From contig CAZWRK010000003.1 of assembly GCA_964635875.1 (NCBI GenBank), forward strand, positions 1 through 64,000: a stretch of DNA of 64,000 nucleotides, written 5' to 3'. Under the pieces are notes generated by a model, which saw only the letters and a program-made list of their open reading frames with translations, made no database searches and was not told the DNA's origin. The position numbers and the translations under genes were made by a program. Within the stretch, counting starts at the first letter, position 1, and every line of letters begins with the position of its first letter. The DNA comes from CAZWRK01 sp964635875. Its GTDB lineage: Bacteria; Pseudomonadota; Gammaproteobacteria; Burkholderiales; Aquaspirillaceae. Positions 40,589 through 48,343 of this stretch are shown in pieces.

Positions 40589-41361
40589 CGAAGTTCCTTG
40601 TAAGTACTTAATAGTGAATGACACAGTCGCGTGTCATTTATAGCCAGGTGGGCTAGCTTTGGCGAAAGCCCGGTTCTGCTCCATAGGCTATATTTTTTGG
40701 CGCAGTGAGTATCGAGTGAAAACCTCACGTTAGTTTTGAGGTCTAGTATTTTCTTTTGGTACTGAAGTAACTTGCAGTCTTGGTAATCAGGTAACTCAGG
40801 AGTGAGCCTAAGCTCGATTGCCTTTTCCAAAGCAGCGGTATCTATTACTTGCGTACGCTTGAACAGATACGGAGAGCCTAACCAGGTTTCTGTCTGGTTT
40901 GTGAGCATCGGTATATCGAAGTTTATCAGGCCGTGATTAACGACTGGAATATTTCGATGTTTTGCCTGCGTTAGTCTATTTACCAATTCTTGCAAAGCGT
41001 CTAACGGATAAATGCCTGATCGTAGTTTATCTAGCGTTAGATGCTGTGGTTTATCTGCTCGCCTTAGCTGCGAGTTAATTGAGGCTATTTTCTTTGTAAG
41101 CCAACACGGGTCTACTTTGCTGACTGGCATTTGCGTCCAGTCAAGTATGGCGTCATACTCCTCAACGACCATACCGGCTTCGACAAGCAACGCGCCAATG
41201 TTCCAAATTAGGTCACGCTGCTTATCGCTGCCGGTAGTCTCAAGGTCAAACAGAAAATACGATTCCGGTAATTCTCCGAACCTACTTCTGAATGTTTTGA
41301 AAAATTTCGACTCAAATTCAAACTTAGCAGACACGTTGGCTAGCGCCAGATGGTATGCCAC
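40585..41361 (-). CDS. DnaQ-type (DEDDh) 3'-5' exonuclease
   Basis: The 258-aa product starts at GTG (41361). Exo I is FLFDLETTGS (D39, E41), Exo II is VVNHGLINFDIPML, and Exo III appears as LAHLAINDTRLCHSLL with His and Asp five residues apart, the DEDDh pattern. Such enzymes trim 3' ends of DNA or RNA. The polymerase in this window carries its own exonuclease domain, so this may act in repair or RNA processing. It overlaps its neighbours by 22 nt and 4 nt. Confidence 0.85.
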   Translation of the reverse strand: MAYHLALANVSAKFEFESKFFKTFRSRFGELPESYFLFDLETTGSDKQRDLIWNIGALLVEAGMVVEEYDAILDWTQMPVSKVDPCWLTKKIASINSQLRRADKPQHLTLDKLRSGIYPLDALQELVNRLTQAKHRNIPVVNHGLINFDIPMLTNQTETWLGSPYLFKRTQVIDTAALEKAIELRLTPELPDYQDCKLLQYQKKILDLKTNVRFSLDTHCAKKYSLWSRTGLSPKLAHLAINDTRLCHSLLSTYKELR

Positions 41362-41864
41362 GCTAGTTTTAGTTTTTGCCGCCAGCTTAGTTTAGGCGCA
41401 GATTGTTCTGCCGCAATTCGCCAGAAGCGTTCTAAGCACAGCTTCCAATGCGTGGGCGGCACTTCACCGGCATAACTAACGTCTCGAATACCGGCGAACA
41501 GTTGTCCCAGCATTAAGTGGCCAAGCATCGCTAGGAACGTATTGCGGACTCGTATATCAATGTCGTTCCAACCGACGCGGGTTAGCAATGCTTCAAACTT
41601 CTCAGTGTCGTCGGCGCAGCTTTGCTCGATGAACTTGTTAATTACTTCCATGACATCGGAGACTTTATTTTTAGCCTCGACAATGTCTGGGTCAATCTCC
41701 GCACTAGCAATCATTGCGTCCCAGTAGCCGCGATCAAACTGCACGGCTAGGTTGTAGAACATAGTCGGATAGATGTTTATAAAATCTCTACCGGGGCAGT
41801 ACGTCATTTTGAGTACGCCGGTATCCGAGTAGTGCGTAGGAACTTGTGCGCCGTGGTCACTCAT
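41340..41864 (-). CDS. Unknown protein, 174 aa
   Basis: No family was recognised. The sequence is largely helical (RVRNTFLAMLGHLMLGQLFA) and ends in a basic amphipathic stretch (KLSWRQKLKLAWHTIW). It starts inside the last codons of the MazG-type gene and overlaps the exonuclease gene by 22 nt, so it is firmly in that operon. Confidence 0.6.
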   Translation of the reverse strand: MSDHGAQVPTHYSDTGVLKMTYCPGRDFINIYPTMFYNLAVQFDRGYWDAMIASAEIDPDIVEAKNKVSDVMEVINKFIEQSCADDTEKFEALLTRVGWNDIDIRVRNTFLAMLGHLMLGQLFAGIRDVSYAGEVPPTHWKLCLERFWRIAAEQSAPKLSWRQKLKLAWHTIWR

Positions 41865-42759
41865 TACTATGAACCTCTAGTCCGAACATGATTAGCACAT
41901 CTGCGATAGGTGGTTTTTGCCAGTTGGCTGGCTTAACCCATTTTCCGTCTTCGCGGCGATAACCGCCTTCACCAAACTTGTCCAGGTTGCTAATGTCGAT
42001 GAGAACGCGACATAGCTGCAACATATAGGGAGAAAGACCCAGCGAGATAATTGTTCCATCGCGAATAACATCGCAATCGCACAACCCGTCGACTATCTCT
42101 TCCCAATTGAAGTGGTTACTAAACCCTCGCCCGTCTATACCTTGCGTCAGAACATCACAGTTGTCTAGTTCCACGACGCTAGCACCTTCGGGCTGGTATG
42201 CTAACGAGGGACTTTGCCGTAGCATTACGGTTACGCCTAGTCCATTGATAAGCTCGTTAAGCTCTTCTAGCCCTAGCTTGGCTCGCAAACTAGCTGTCGC
42301 GAAATCAGGCGCGGTAGGTACATTGCGTACAGGTTGTCCGACTTTTTGCATAAAGTCGCTAACAGGCCCTAGCCTATAACCAGGGTACAAGGGTGACAAT
42401 ACCGCGAGCGAATTTATAACCATTTCTTTAAAGCTAATGCGCAGTGAGCCAGCTGTTGGTTGCACACTCGCAGCAAACTGTGTTGCCATTTCTGATAACA
42501 CAGCCTCCTGCATGGCATAGTGAACAGATAGGTGCGCGCTAGAATCGGCAGCATCTAGCGCATCTTTTGACATTAAATTGAGCGTGCGACAAATACACTC
42601 GCAGAGCTGACGTAGCTGAATAGCCACATAAGTTGTGCTGCGTTCATCGTCATTAGCGTAAACGTCTTTCTCTAGCGATGCTGAGAAAAAAGCATTATAA
42701 CGGCTATTGGCGTATTCATAGACCCTGGCTAGCGCCGCCTGTCGCTTAGTACAAGTCAT
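41857..42759 (-). CDS. MazG/PRA-PH-type NTP pyrophosphohydrolase
   Basis: The 300-aa product carries VSDFMQKVGQPVRNVPTAPD, then LRAKLGLEELNELINGL and a later EEIVDGLCDCDVIRDGT, the E-x-x-E and E/D-x-x-D helices of all-alpha NTP pyrophosphohydrolases. The end (KFGEGGYRREDGKWVKPANW) matches the tail usual in this phage family. Such enzymes hydrolyse NTPs to NMP and pyrophosphate and adjust nucleotide pools. The first ~110 residues are an extra helical domain of unknown function. It overlaps a small membrane gene by 14 nt. Confidence 0.75.
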   Translation of the reverse strand: MTCTKRQAALARVYEYANSRYNAFFSASLEKDVYANDDERSTTYVAIQLRQLCECICRTLNLMSKDALDAADSSAHLSVHYAMQEAVLSEMATQFAASVQPTAGSLRISFKEMVINSLAVLSPLYPGYRLGPVSDFMQKVGQPVRNVPTAPDFATASLRAKLGLEELNELINGLGVTVMLRQSPSLAYQPEGASVVELDNCDVLTQGIDGRGFSNHFNWEEIVDGLCDCDVIRDGTIISLGLSPYMLQLCRVLIDISNLDKFGEGGYRREDGKWVKPANWQKPPIADVLIMFGLEVHSNE

Positions 42760-42904
42760 CGTCTTTATGTTCCCTTCTAATTTTTCTGGATTCTTTCCGC
42801 AGTTCTCGTAAACCGCCGACTACCTTAGCGGTCAGTCCGGCGATGATGTCGACACTGAATATCAATGCGACTACCGCTGCAAATATAAAAGCGCCACGCA
42901 ACAT
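42746..42904 (-). CDS. Small membrane protein, 52 aa
   Basis: The ATG overlaps the previous stop (TAATG) and AAGGA lies 8 nt upstream. Residues 4-22 are hydrophobic (GAFIFAAVVALIFSVDII) and the remainder is basic and charged (LRELRKESRKIRREHKDDD). The product is likely a single-pass membrane protein with a cytoplasmic tail. No family was recognised. Confidence 0.65.
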   Translation of the reverse strand: MLRGAFIFAAVVALIFSVDIIAGLTAKVVGGLRELRKESRKIRREHKDDDLY

Positions 42905-43800
42905 TACTTGTTCCTTGCCATACGCTTTGCTCTGTCACACTCCACACATAACCCTAGAGATTTTTTTCTAGGGTCCATCCACATTTCGCGTTCGCAGTGT
43001 TCGCATTTTGCTAGCTCGTAAGTTACTGGGTGCGTACCCCAATCACAGCTATCGTATCCTAGCGGACACTGGTAGCAGTGATGGTCATAGCCTAACGGGC
43101 ACGACTCAGCTTCTCGATTGCGCACTTTAATCAGTTGCTTGTTATATGACAAAAATGAACTTGTCATTTTGTACTGAATAAAGTTCGGCTGGTCAGAGCC
43201 TCGTCCGCAGTCTAACAATACGTAGCAGCGCAGATTCATTATGTCGCTATTGCGCTGAAAAATATGCTTACCACGAAAACCAGCAAAACCTAACTCACGC
43301 TCGGCGAACCAAGCACAAAACTTGCTAGAGTAGAATGTTTCAAATAGCTTGCCAGCAGGCGAGCCAGCCAGCACTCTACAGTAAAACACTGACCCAGGTT
43401 TACCTGATGTACTTCTAGCAGGTACTTCGTCTACGTACTGAATTGGCACCCACTCTTGCACAAGTTGACGAAACCAAGGAGCTACTGGCGTACCTTTTTC
43501 TAGTTTGGCAATGCCGCCAGATAGTAACCAGGCATCTTCTTTTAGACTTTCGCGGGTGAGTTTGCAGTCAATCCTATGACGTAGCGATTGACGAATAACT
43601 AGTGTGCTTACCGTGGCTGGAAAGTACGGCTGTAGCGATTTGGCTATTGCGCGTATTTTCTTACCAGTAAGCATGTCTCCAAGCATACTCAGTGCCGCTT
43701 CGTCTCGCTCAATACTGTGGCGTATCTTGTTAACGCGAGATATTGAATACGATTGAAACGGCACTGAGGATTCAACTACTTCCTGGTAATCTGTAGACAT
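42904..43800 (-). CDS. Unknown Cys-rich (zinc-binding) protein, 298 aa
   Basis: The C-terminal ~80 residues contain CPLGYDHHCYQCPLGYDSC and CEHCEREMWMDPRKKSLGLC, followed by ECDR, suggesting two zinc knuckles. The N-terminal part is helical and contains RQSLRHRIDCKL and other DNA-binding-like basic segments. No family was recognised. It could be a transcription or DNA-processing factor; that is inference. It follows the 148-aa gene by 4 nt. Confidence 0.6.
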   Translation of the reverse strand: MSTDYQEVVESSVPFQSYSISRVNKIRHSIERDEAALSMLGDMLTGKKIRAIAKSLQPYFPATVSTLVIRQSLRHRIDCKLTRESLKEDAWLLSGGIAKLEKGTPVAPWFRQLVQEWVPIQYVDEVPARSTSGKPGSVFYCRVLAGSPAGKLFETFYSSKFCAWFAERELGFAGFRGKHIFQRNSDIMNLRCYVLLDCGRGSDQPNFIQYKMTSSFLSYNKQLIKVRNREAESCPLGYDHHCYQCPLGYDSCDWGTHPVTYELAKCEHCEREMWMDPRKKSLGLCVECDRAKRMARNK

Positions 43801-43804
43801 TTAA

Positions 43805-44251
43805 TTACGCATGTTTGTCTGCTGTTTTTGCTGCGGCGTCTATTTGCGCGATGTCTTTTGCTACGATATCTACGTAGGTTTTCAACTCCTGCACAGCAGC
43901 ACGAAGCCGTTCGCTGTACTCGGCTAGAAAGTACACAATGAACGATTCATGCACCGGCCCTTGCGTCGCAACTTCGACTACAGTACCAACGTCTAGCTCA
44001 TCTTGTCGCGCTACGGCAGATACACGAAGTTCGCACATTTGCTGGCCGTGGTGCGGTAATTTATCGACCACAAACTCAGTTATGCGGGCGGTCTTGCCTT
44101 GGTTTTTGTCATATTCGTGCAATGCCAGCGCCAATACGCTAAAGCGGCGCAGTAGGTCGGCGGTATTGCTGATGGCGTCTGAAAATTCTTCTCTACCAAC
44201 AGCCGAGGCTAACGCTGCCGCTCTGCTAACTACTTGATCGTGACTGAGCAT
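43805..44251 (-). CDS. Unknown helical protein, 148 aa
   Basis: No family was recognised. The product is helical at both ends (LRRFSVLALALHEYDKNQG; ERLRAAVQELKTYVDIVAKD) with a short beta-like centre (CELRVSAVARQDELDVGT). It lies in a tight operon between the DUF1016-like gene and the Cys-rich gene. Confidence 0.6.
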   Translation of the reverse strand: MLSHDQVVSRAAALASAVGREEFSDAISNTADLLRRFSVLALALHEYDKNQGKTARITEFVVDKLPHHGQQMCELRVSAVARQDELDVGTVVEVATQGPVHESFIVYFLAEYSERLRAAVQELKTYVDIVAKDIAQIDAAAKTADKHA

Positions 44252-44254
44252 TTA

Positions 44255-45136
44255 CTAGCCTCTTTTTTTCTTAAACTTCAGCGTCTTCTTGGCGGCAGGC
44301 TTTTTCACGACAGTTAGTTTCTTTTTGAGCTTGAGCTTCGGCTTTTTCTTTTCAGCCTTTTTAGCTTTCTCTCTCGCTTCAATTGCCTCGTCGAAGACAT
44401 CGCGGCTTTTGCGAGAAGCAGCGGATTTCTTTACCGCGCTGTTGATTTGAGAAAGCTTGTCTAGCGACTTTTTCAACGAAGCAATAGCGGCTTTGACTTG
44501 TGGCTCTGCTTCGGATAGCTCACTCTTAATTACTTTGCTATCGAAGTCGCCGGGAGTATCCACAGCTTCATCCAATTTTTTAGATGACACTGTGTAGACA
44601 TCAACAACGGTCTTTGCCTGCTTAGCTAGTAGCGCAATAGCGCCTTGTGGAGTTGTTGGTGTTGCGCGAGGACGACCTTTGGCATTACCGCGCTTACCGA
44701 GCTTTTGCTTAATCAGGTCGGATAAGTCTCGAACTTGTAAATCATCCTTGAACACTTGCTCAACAAGTTTCTTGCGCAGTTTTTCGTCTGGCACACGGAT
44801 GATTAAGTCAATGTGGCTCCACTTGATCTTACGACCACCGCTAGTCGTTCTGCTCAGCAGCGCTTTGACTTCTTTCTCAGAGTACACGTCTGCAAACACT
44901 TTGCAGCGGTAAAGGTCTTGCTTAGGCATGTCTAGAGCAAGCGCCAACTGACCGGCAGCATCTTTGCCGTATTTGTTCTCATCATCAGTCTCAAGCACGC
45001 TTTTAATAATCTTGCCCGTTTTGTGGCGAGACATTACGGTGCTTTTATTGGCATCGCCTAACAGACCGCTGATTTGCTTGTAGCACTGCCGCAGTGCCGG
45101 TGTCATTTCATCCAGTACATCCAACTTCTTACTCAT
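44255..45136 (-). CDS. DUF1016-N-like DNA-binding protein with Lys-rich tail, 293 aa
   Basis: The ATG at 45136 has AAGGA upstream and overlaps the previous stop (ATGAGTAA). Residues ~10-150 follow the DUF1016 N-terminal order: KTGKIIKSVLE, YGKDAAGQLALALDMP, KWSHIDLIIRVPDEKLRKKL and LQVRDLSDLIKQKLG. DUF1016 proteins (YhcG type) usually end in a PD-(D/E)XK nuclease, which is absent; instead there is a ~90-residue Lys-rich tail. DNA binding is likely. The identification is by pattern only. Confidence 0.55.
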   Translation of the reverse strand: MSKKLDVLDEMTPALRQCYKQISGLLGDANKSTVMSRHKTGKIIKSVLETDDENKYGKDAAGQLALALDMPKQDLYRCKVFADVYSEKEVKALLSRTTSGGRKIKWSHIDLIIRVPDEKLRKKLVEQVFKDDLQVRDLSDLIKQKLGKRGNAKGRPRATPTTPQGAIALLAKQAKTVVDVYTVSSKKLDEAVDTPGDFDSKVIKSELSEAEPQVKAAIASLKKSLDKLSQINSAVKKSAASRKSRDVFDEAIEAREKAKKAEKKKPKLKLKKKLTVVKKPAAKKTLKFKKKRG

Positions 45137-46304
45137 ACACAAATTCCTTGTTAGACACTGCGCCTGACAGCATGTTGTAACCTAGTTGTTCCATTTCTAA
45201 CCGCTGCATTACATCGCAGCGCTTGGCTTCAAATGTAATTGCGTTAAACAAATCGTAAACGCTACGAGAAGCTGCGACTTCTAGCAATGGACGGCCTTGC
45301 CGGTCTACCGACGAATTTCTGTAGCTACCTTTGATTACAGTAGTGTTGATTACCGCAGCTGCCGCGTGACGATTCAACCCACGCCGAATCAGCTTATTCA
45401 CGATATACTCGCAACCTTCAGTGTGCTGCTGCGGTGTACTACCTATGTTAAGACCTGTCTTTAGCATGGTCAGAACATTTTGCTTAAACTTGGTAGCTTC
45501 CTCCACTTTAACGTCAAGCCGCGTTAGCATAAGTTCAAACTTACGGTTGAACTTATCGTTCTTAATATGCGACACACGATTTTTATCCAGCGTCGGCGCT
45601 ACTGCTTTGTTGTCACAAAACTGCCGCACTAGTATCGTAGACCCGCGCACAGAGCAGTCGCCTACTTCTGTATTTTCAAACTGATATCCGCTGAAGAACG
45701 GCTCGGCATTGACGCGGTTATATGGCAGCTCAAAAACAGGGTCATCGCTTTTGTAACGAAGTATCAGTCTGCGACCAACTAGCACTGCTTCATTAAATGA
45801 AGCTGGCGCTAGCTTATGAGTAGTTACATAGTTTTCTACTCTGTCCGCTAGCTGCTTGTTGGAGAAGAACTTATACCGGGGTCCAATTACACCCTCGATA
45901 CGATTTGTTCGACGATTCAGAACTAACCGGCTATCTTTGAGTCGATAAAAACGATGCTTGGCAACGTCATTGAAAATGTCTATAGCTACCGCCACAGTAG
46001 CATTGTCATGTCGGCTGCCGCCACGTAAACCTGCCAGGCTGAAAATAGTCTGAGATAAACCTGGAGCTAACGCGCTGCACAGCTGACCCAACGCTACTGT
46101 TGTGAGTGCGAATGATTTACGAACTTTTCTGTCGTAACCAATAGCGATATCGGCTACCGATTTGATGTGCTCAATTTCGGTATAAGTAACGTGATCTGTA
46201 AGTATGGCTTTCAGATGCTGTTCATTAGCCTTTTCACTATTGGCGTTGAAATAACGCTCAATAGGATTATGTGCCAATGGTGGCTCTTCTCGAACCGCTG
46301 TCAT
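45129..46304 (-). CDS. DUF932-like protein, 391 aa
   Basis: The product has IEGVIGPRYKFFSNKQLADR, then NTEVGDCSVRGSTILVRQFC and DNKAVAP with VSHIKND downstream. The order (I-x-G-V-x-x-x-Y, then N-S/T-E-V-G, then L-x-R-x-x-C-x-N) is that of DUF932 proteins found on plasmids and phages, whose role is unknown but often next to recombination genes. It lies between the RecA-type region and a DUF1016-like gene here, consistent with DNA metabolism. Confidence 0.55.
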   Translation of the reverse strand: MTAVREEPPLAHNPIERYFNANSEKANEQHLKAILTDHVTYTEIEHIKSVADIAIGYDRKVRKSFALTTVALGQLCSALAPGLSQTIFSLAGLRGGSRHDNATVAVAIDIFNDVAKHRFYRLKDSRLVLNRRTNRIEGVIGPRYKFFSNKQLADRVENYVTTHKLAPASFNEAVLVGRRLILRYKSDDPVFELPYNRVNAEPFFSGYQFENTEVGDCSVRGSTILVRQFCDNKAVAPTLDKNRVSHIKNDKFNRKFELMLTRLDVKVEEATKFKQNVLTMLKTGLNIGSTPQQHTEGCEYIVNKLIRRGLNRHAAAAVINTTVIKGSYRNSSVDRQGRPLLEVAASRSVYDLFNAITFEAKRCDVMQRLEMEQLGYNMLSGAVSNKEFVYE

Positions 46305-46315
46305 TAGAAGTATTC

Positions 46316-46882
46316 CTATTCTTCCTCGTTCCAGTAGTCACATGTGCGAGCAACGAATTGAGACAACGGCTCAACGTGCAACACCAAGTCCCCGGAAGTA
46401 AACGTAAGACATACGCCGTCTAGATGACGAATGTTGTAGTCGTGAATAAGCAGCCCATTTTTGATGTGCGGCCAGTTAAACACAACGCCTAGATGGCGAC
46501 CGGAAAACTCTTGCGGAATATCTTGTGAGTGCTCTTCAAACTCTTTGTACAGAACTCGATCTTCAAAGTGGGTAAAAAGTCTGTAGAGGCTATCCGCGCT
46601 AGAAGATTTTCTCTCACTCTTGCTTAGCGACCGGGCCACGAGGTAGGGCATTTTGTAGAAGTGGTCGCACAGTTCGAGAAAACGCAGCCTGCGTTCGCCG
46701 CAGTTCTGCTCGCATTTATTGAGTAGGTGGTTTTTTAAAGAAGACCTACCCATTACTTTCAAAGTATGCGAAACGCAGTCAGATTCAAAGTTAATCTGAC
46801 GCAGTTTCGCAAAGTTTACGGCATTCTGTACGCCAAAAGCAAGAATGTCGCGTGGATCGACGTCATCGGTCGATTGTCCCAT
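46316..46882 (-). CDS. Unknown protein, 188 aa
   Basis: GGAGTGAG precedes the ATG directly after the recombinase stop. No family was recognised. The first 110 residues are helical with several Cys (NKCEQNCGERRLRFLELCDH) and the rest beta-rich (SGRHLGVVFNWPHIKNGLLI). Its place right after the UvsX-type gene suggests a recombination accessory, on context alone. Confidence 0.6.
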   Translation of the reverse strand: MGQSTDDVDPRDILAFGVQNAVNFAKLRQINFESDCVSHTLKVMGRSSLKNHLLNKCEQNCGERRLRFLELCDHFYKMPYLVARSLSKSERKSSSADSLYRLFTHFEDRVLYKEFEEHSQDIPQEFSGRHLGVVFNWPHIKNGLLIHDYNIRHLDGVCLTFTSGDLVLHVEPLSQFVARTCDYWNEEE

Positions 46883-46883
46883 C

Positions 46884-48257
46884 TCACTCCTCTAGTTTCT
46901 TCTTTGCCTCTTTGCTGCTATCGCGTAACAACTTTTTGTAGTCGTCGCCACGATGCATAATTATTCGCTGCTTTATGGCAAATAAGTCGCTAAGCTTGGC
47001 AATTATGGCTTCGTTTTTTTCTATCTTTGCGCCAATCTCAGCTTTAGTTAGGGGCTTTTCTTTACTGACTTTGAGCTTTTTCGACCAGAACTTATTTTTG
47101 ATCTGGCGGATATCAACGACTTCGCGAATGCGTTCTTTTGCGCCGCCGTCTTGATCCATCAATAAGTCGACTATAGCAGCGTCCCACTGCCATTTCGTGT
47201 ACTGTCGAATCTTTCCATTCTTCTTTTCGTACCACCAAATCAAATCAACGTTCGCGGAGCGTAGGTCTTCGCCAATACTACTACGGCGGCATTGAATTTT
47301 GATCCTGTTGCCTTTCACCGCCAACGACACTGCGTCTTTTCGCGTGTCAACGTAACTCAGCGCTTTTGTCTTGGTTAACTCTAGTTGCAAGGATTGCTGG
47401 AAAGCTACGTGTTTGCCGCCAGGAGTTTTCCGTTCAATATGCGGACCGTTTTCTGCCTTTTGTTTACGCAGGTGATTAACAATCAGTAGTGACACGGGCC
47501 ACTTAACTAAGTCTGCTCGGAACTTCTTGAAGTAAGAAGTATTTGATAATGCTTCCGCAGGATGGTTACGACCAGAGAAACCACGCTGATTAATCTTCTT
47601 GACGTTTTCTTCCGCCACAGCGCCAGCGAGTGAGTCAAGTATAAACAGAATAGGTATTGTACGACCTAGAGGCTTATACTTCTTAACTTTGTTGCCGATT
47701 TTGACTGTCGCTCCTGACAACATTTTCTGCTTAATGTCTTTAAGCGTCGTAGTTATCTTGGCTTGCCAATCCTCTTGCGTACCGCAATCGAAATGCACGA
47801 ATGGCGGGCGACCAACTTCGTCAGGATGCCCCATTACGGCCATCGCCATATCTTCCGAGAACTTTGTCTCATTCTCGAATATGTAGACTTGGCCGACTTG
47901 TCCGAAAAACCATCTGCCTATTTCAAACGCTAGCGTGCTCTTATTAGACTTCTCTTCTCCCACTAGCTCAAATATTCGTCCGAGCGGTAGCGAGTTATTT
48001 TGCAGGATATACTGCATCACAAACGGTATCTTGATACCGATAGATAGAACGTCTAAGTCACCTGCCGCTGCGATTAGATTATCGTTGTATTCTTCCCGCG
48101 CAGATTCCAGCACTGAGTTCAGCAATATGCTGCTGGCTAACTCTAGCTCGTCCTGAGCCGGAGCGGCGCTGCTTGGCTTTGCTTTTGCCTCTTTTTTAAC
48201 TTTCTTCAAGGGTTTGGAACTTTTGGTTTTTTTCTTAACTGCGAGTGTTGTAGCCAT
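46884..48257 (-). CDS. UvsX/RecA-type recombinase
   Basis: The 457-aa product has a RecA-type ATPase core: P-loop FELVGEEKSNKSTLAFE (~97-112), an acidic catalytic segment IFENETKFSEDM, Walker B ILFILDSLAGAVAE (~203-216) and LLIVNHLRKQK as the motif with the sensor residue. The P-loop lacks the usual Gly before Lys, as in T4 UvsX (GPSKSFKS), so the UvsX branch fits better than bacterial RecA. A Lys-rich N-terminus and ~100-residue helical C-terminus are extra. It would drive strand exchange in recombination-dependent replication. A terminator lies just upstream. Confidence 0.8.
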   Translation of the reverse strand: MATTLAVKKKTKSSKPLKKVKKEAKAKPSSAAPAQDELELASSILLNSVLESAREEYNDNLIAAAGDLDVLSIGIKIPFVMQYILQNNSLPLGRIFELVGEEKSNKSTLAFEIGRWFFGQVGQVYIFENETKFSEDMAMAVMGHPDEVGRPPFVHFDCGTQEDWQAKITTTLKDIKQKMLSGATVKIGNKVKKYKPLGRTIPILFILDSLAGAVAEENVKKINQRGFSGRNHPAEALSNTSYFKKFRADLVKWPVSLLIVNHLRKQKAENGPHIERKTPGGKHVAFQQSLQLELTKTKALSYVDTRKDAVSLAVKGNRIKIQCRRSSIGEDLRSANVDLIWWYEKKNGKIRQYTKWQWDAAIVDLLMDQDGGAKERIREVVDIRQIKNKFWSKKLKVSKEKPLTKAEIGAKIEKNEAIIAKLSDLFAIKQRIIMHRGDDYKKLLRDSSKEAKKKLEE

Positions 48258-48280
48258 TTAAAGTTCCGGTAGGTACATAG

Positions 48281-48311
48281 AAAAACCTGCCGGGTGCAAG
48301 CACCCGGCAGG
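48281..48311 (-). terminator. Rho-independent terminator
   Basis: CCTGCCGGGTG (48286-48296) and its complement (48301-48311) form an 11-bp GC-rich stem with a 4-nt loop, followed by five T on the minus strand. It separates the polymerase/acidic-tail unit from the recombinase gene. Confidence 0.9.
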
Positions 48312-48343
48312 CTTTGATGCGAAGAAATCAAGAGTAGTTAAAA

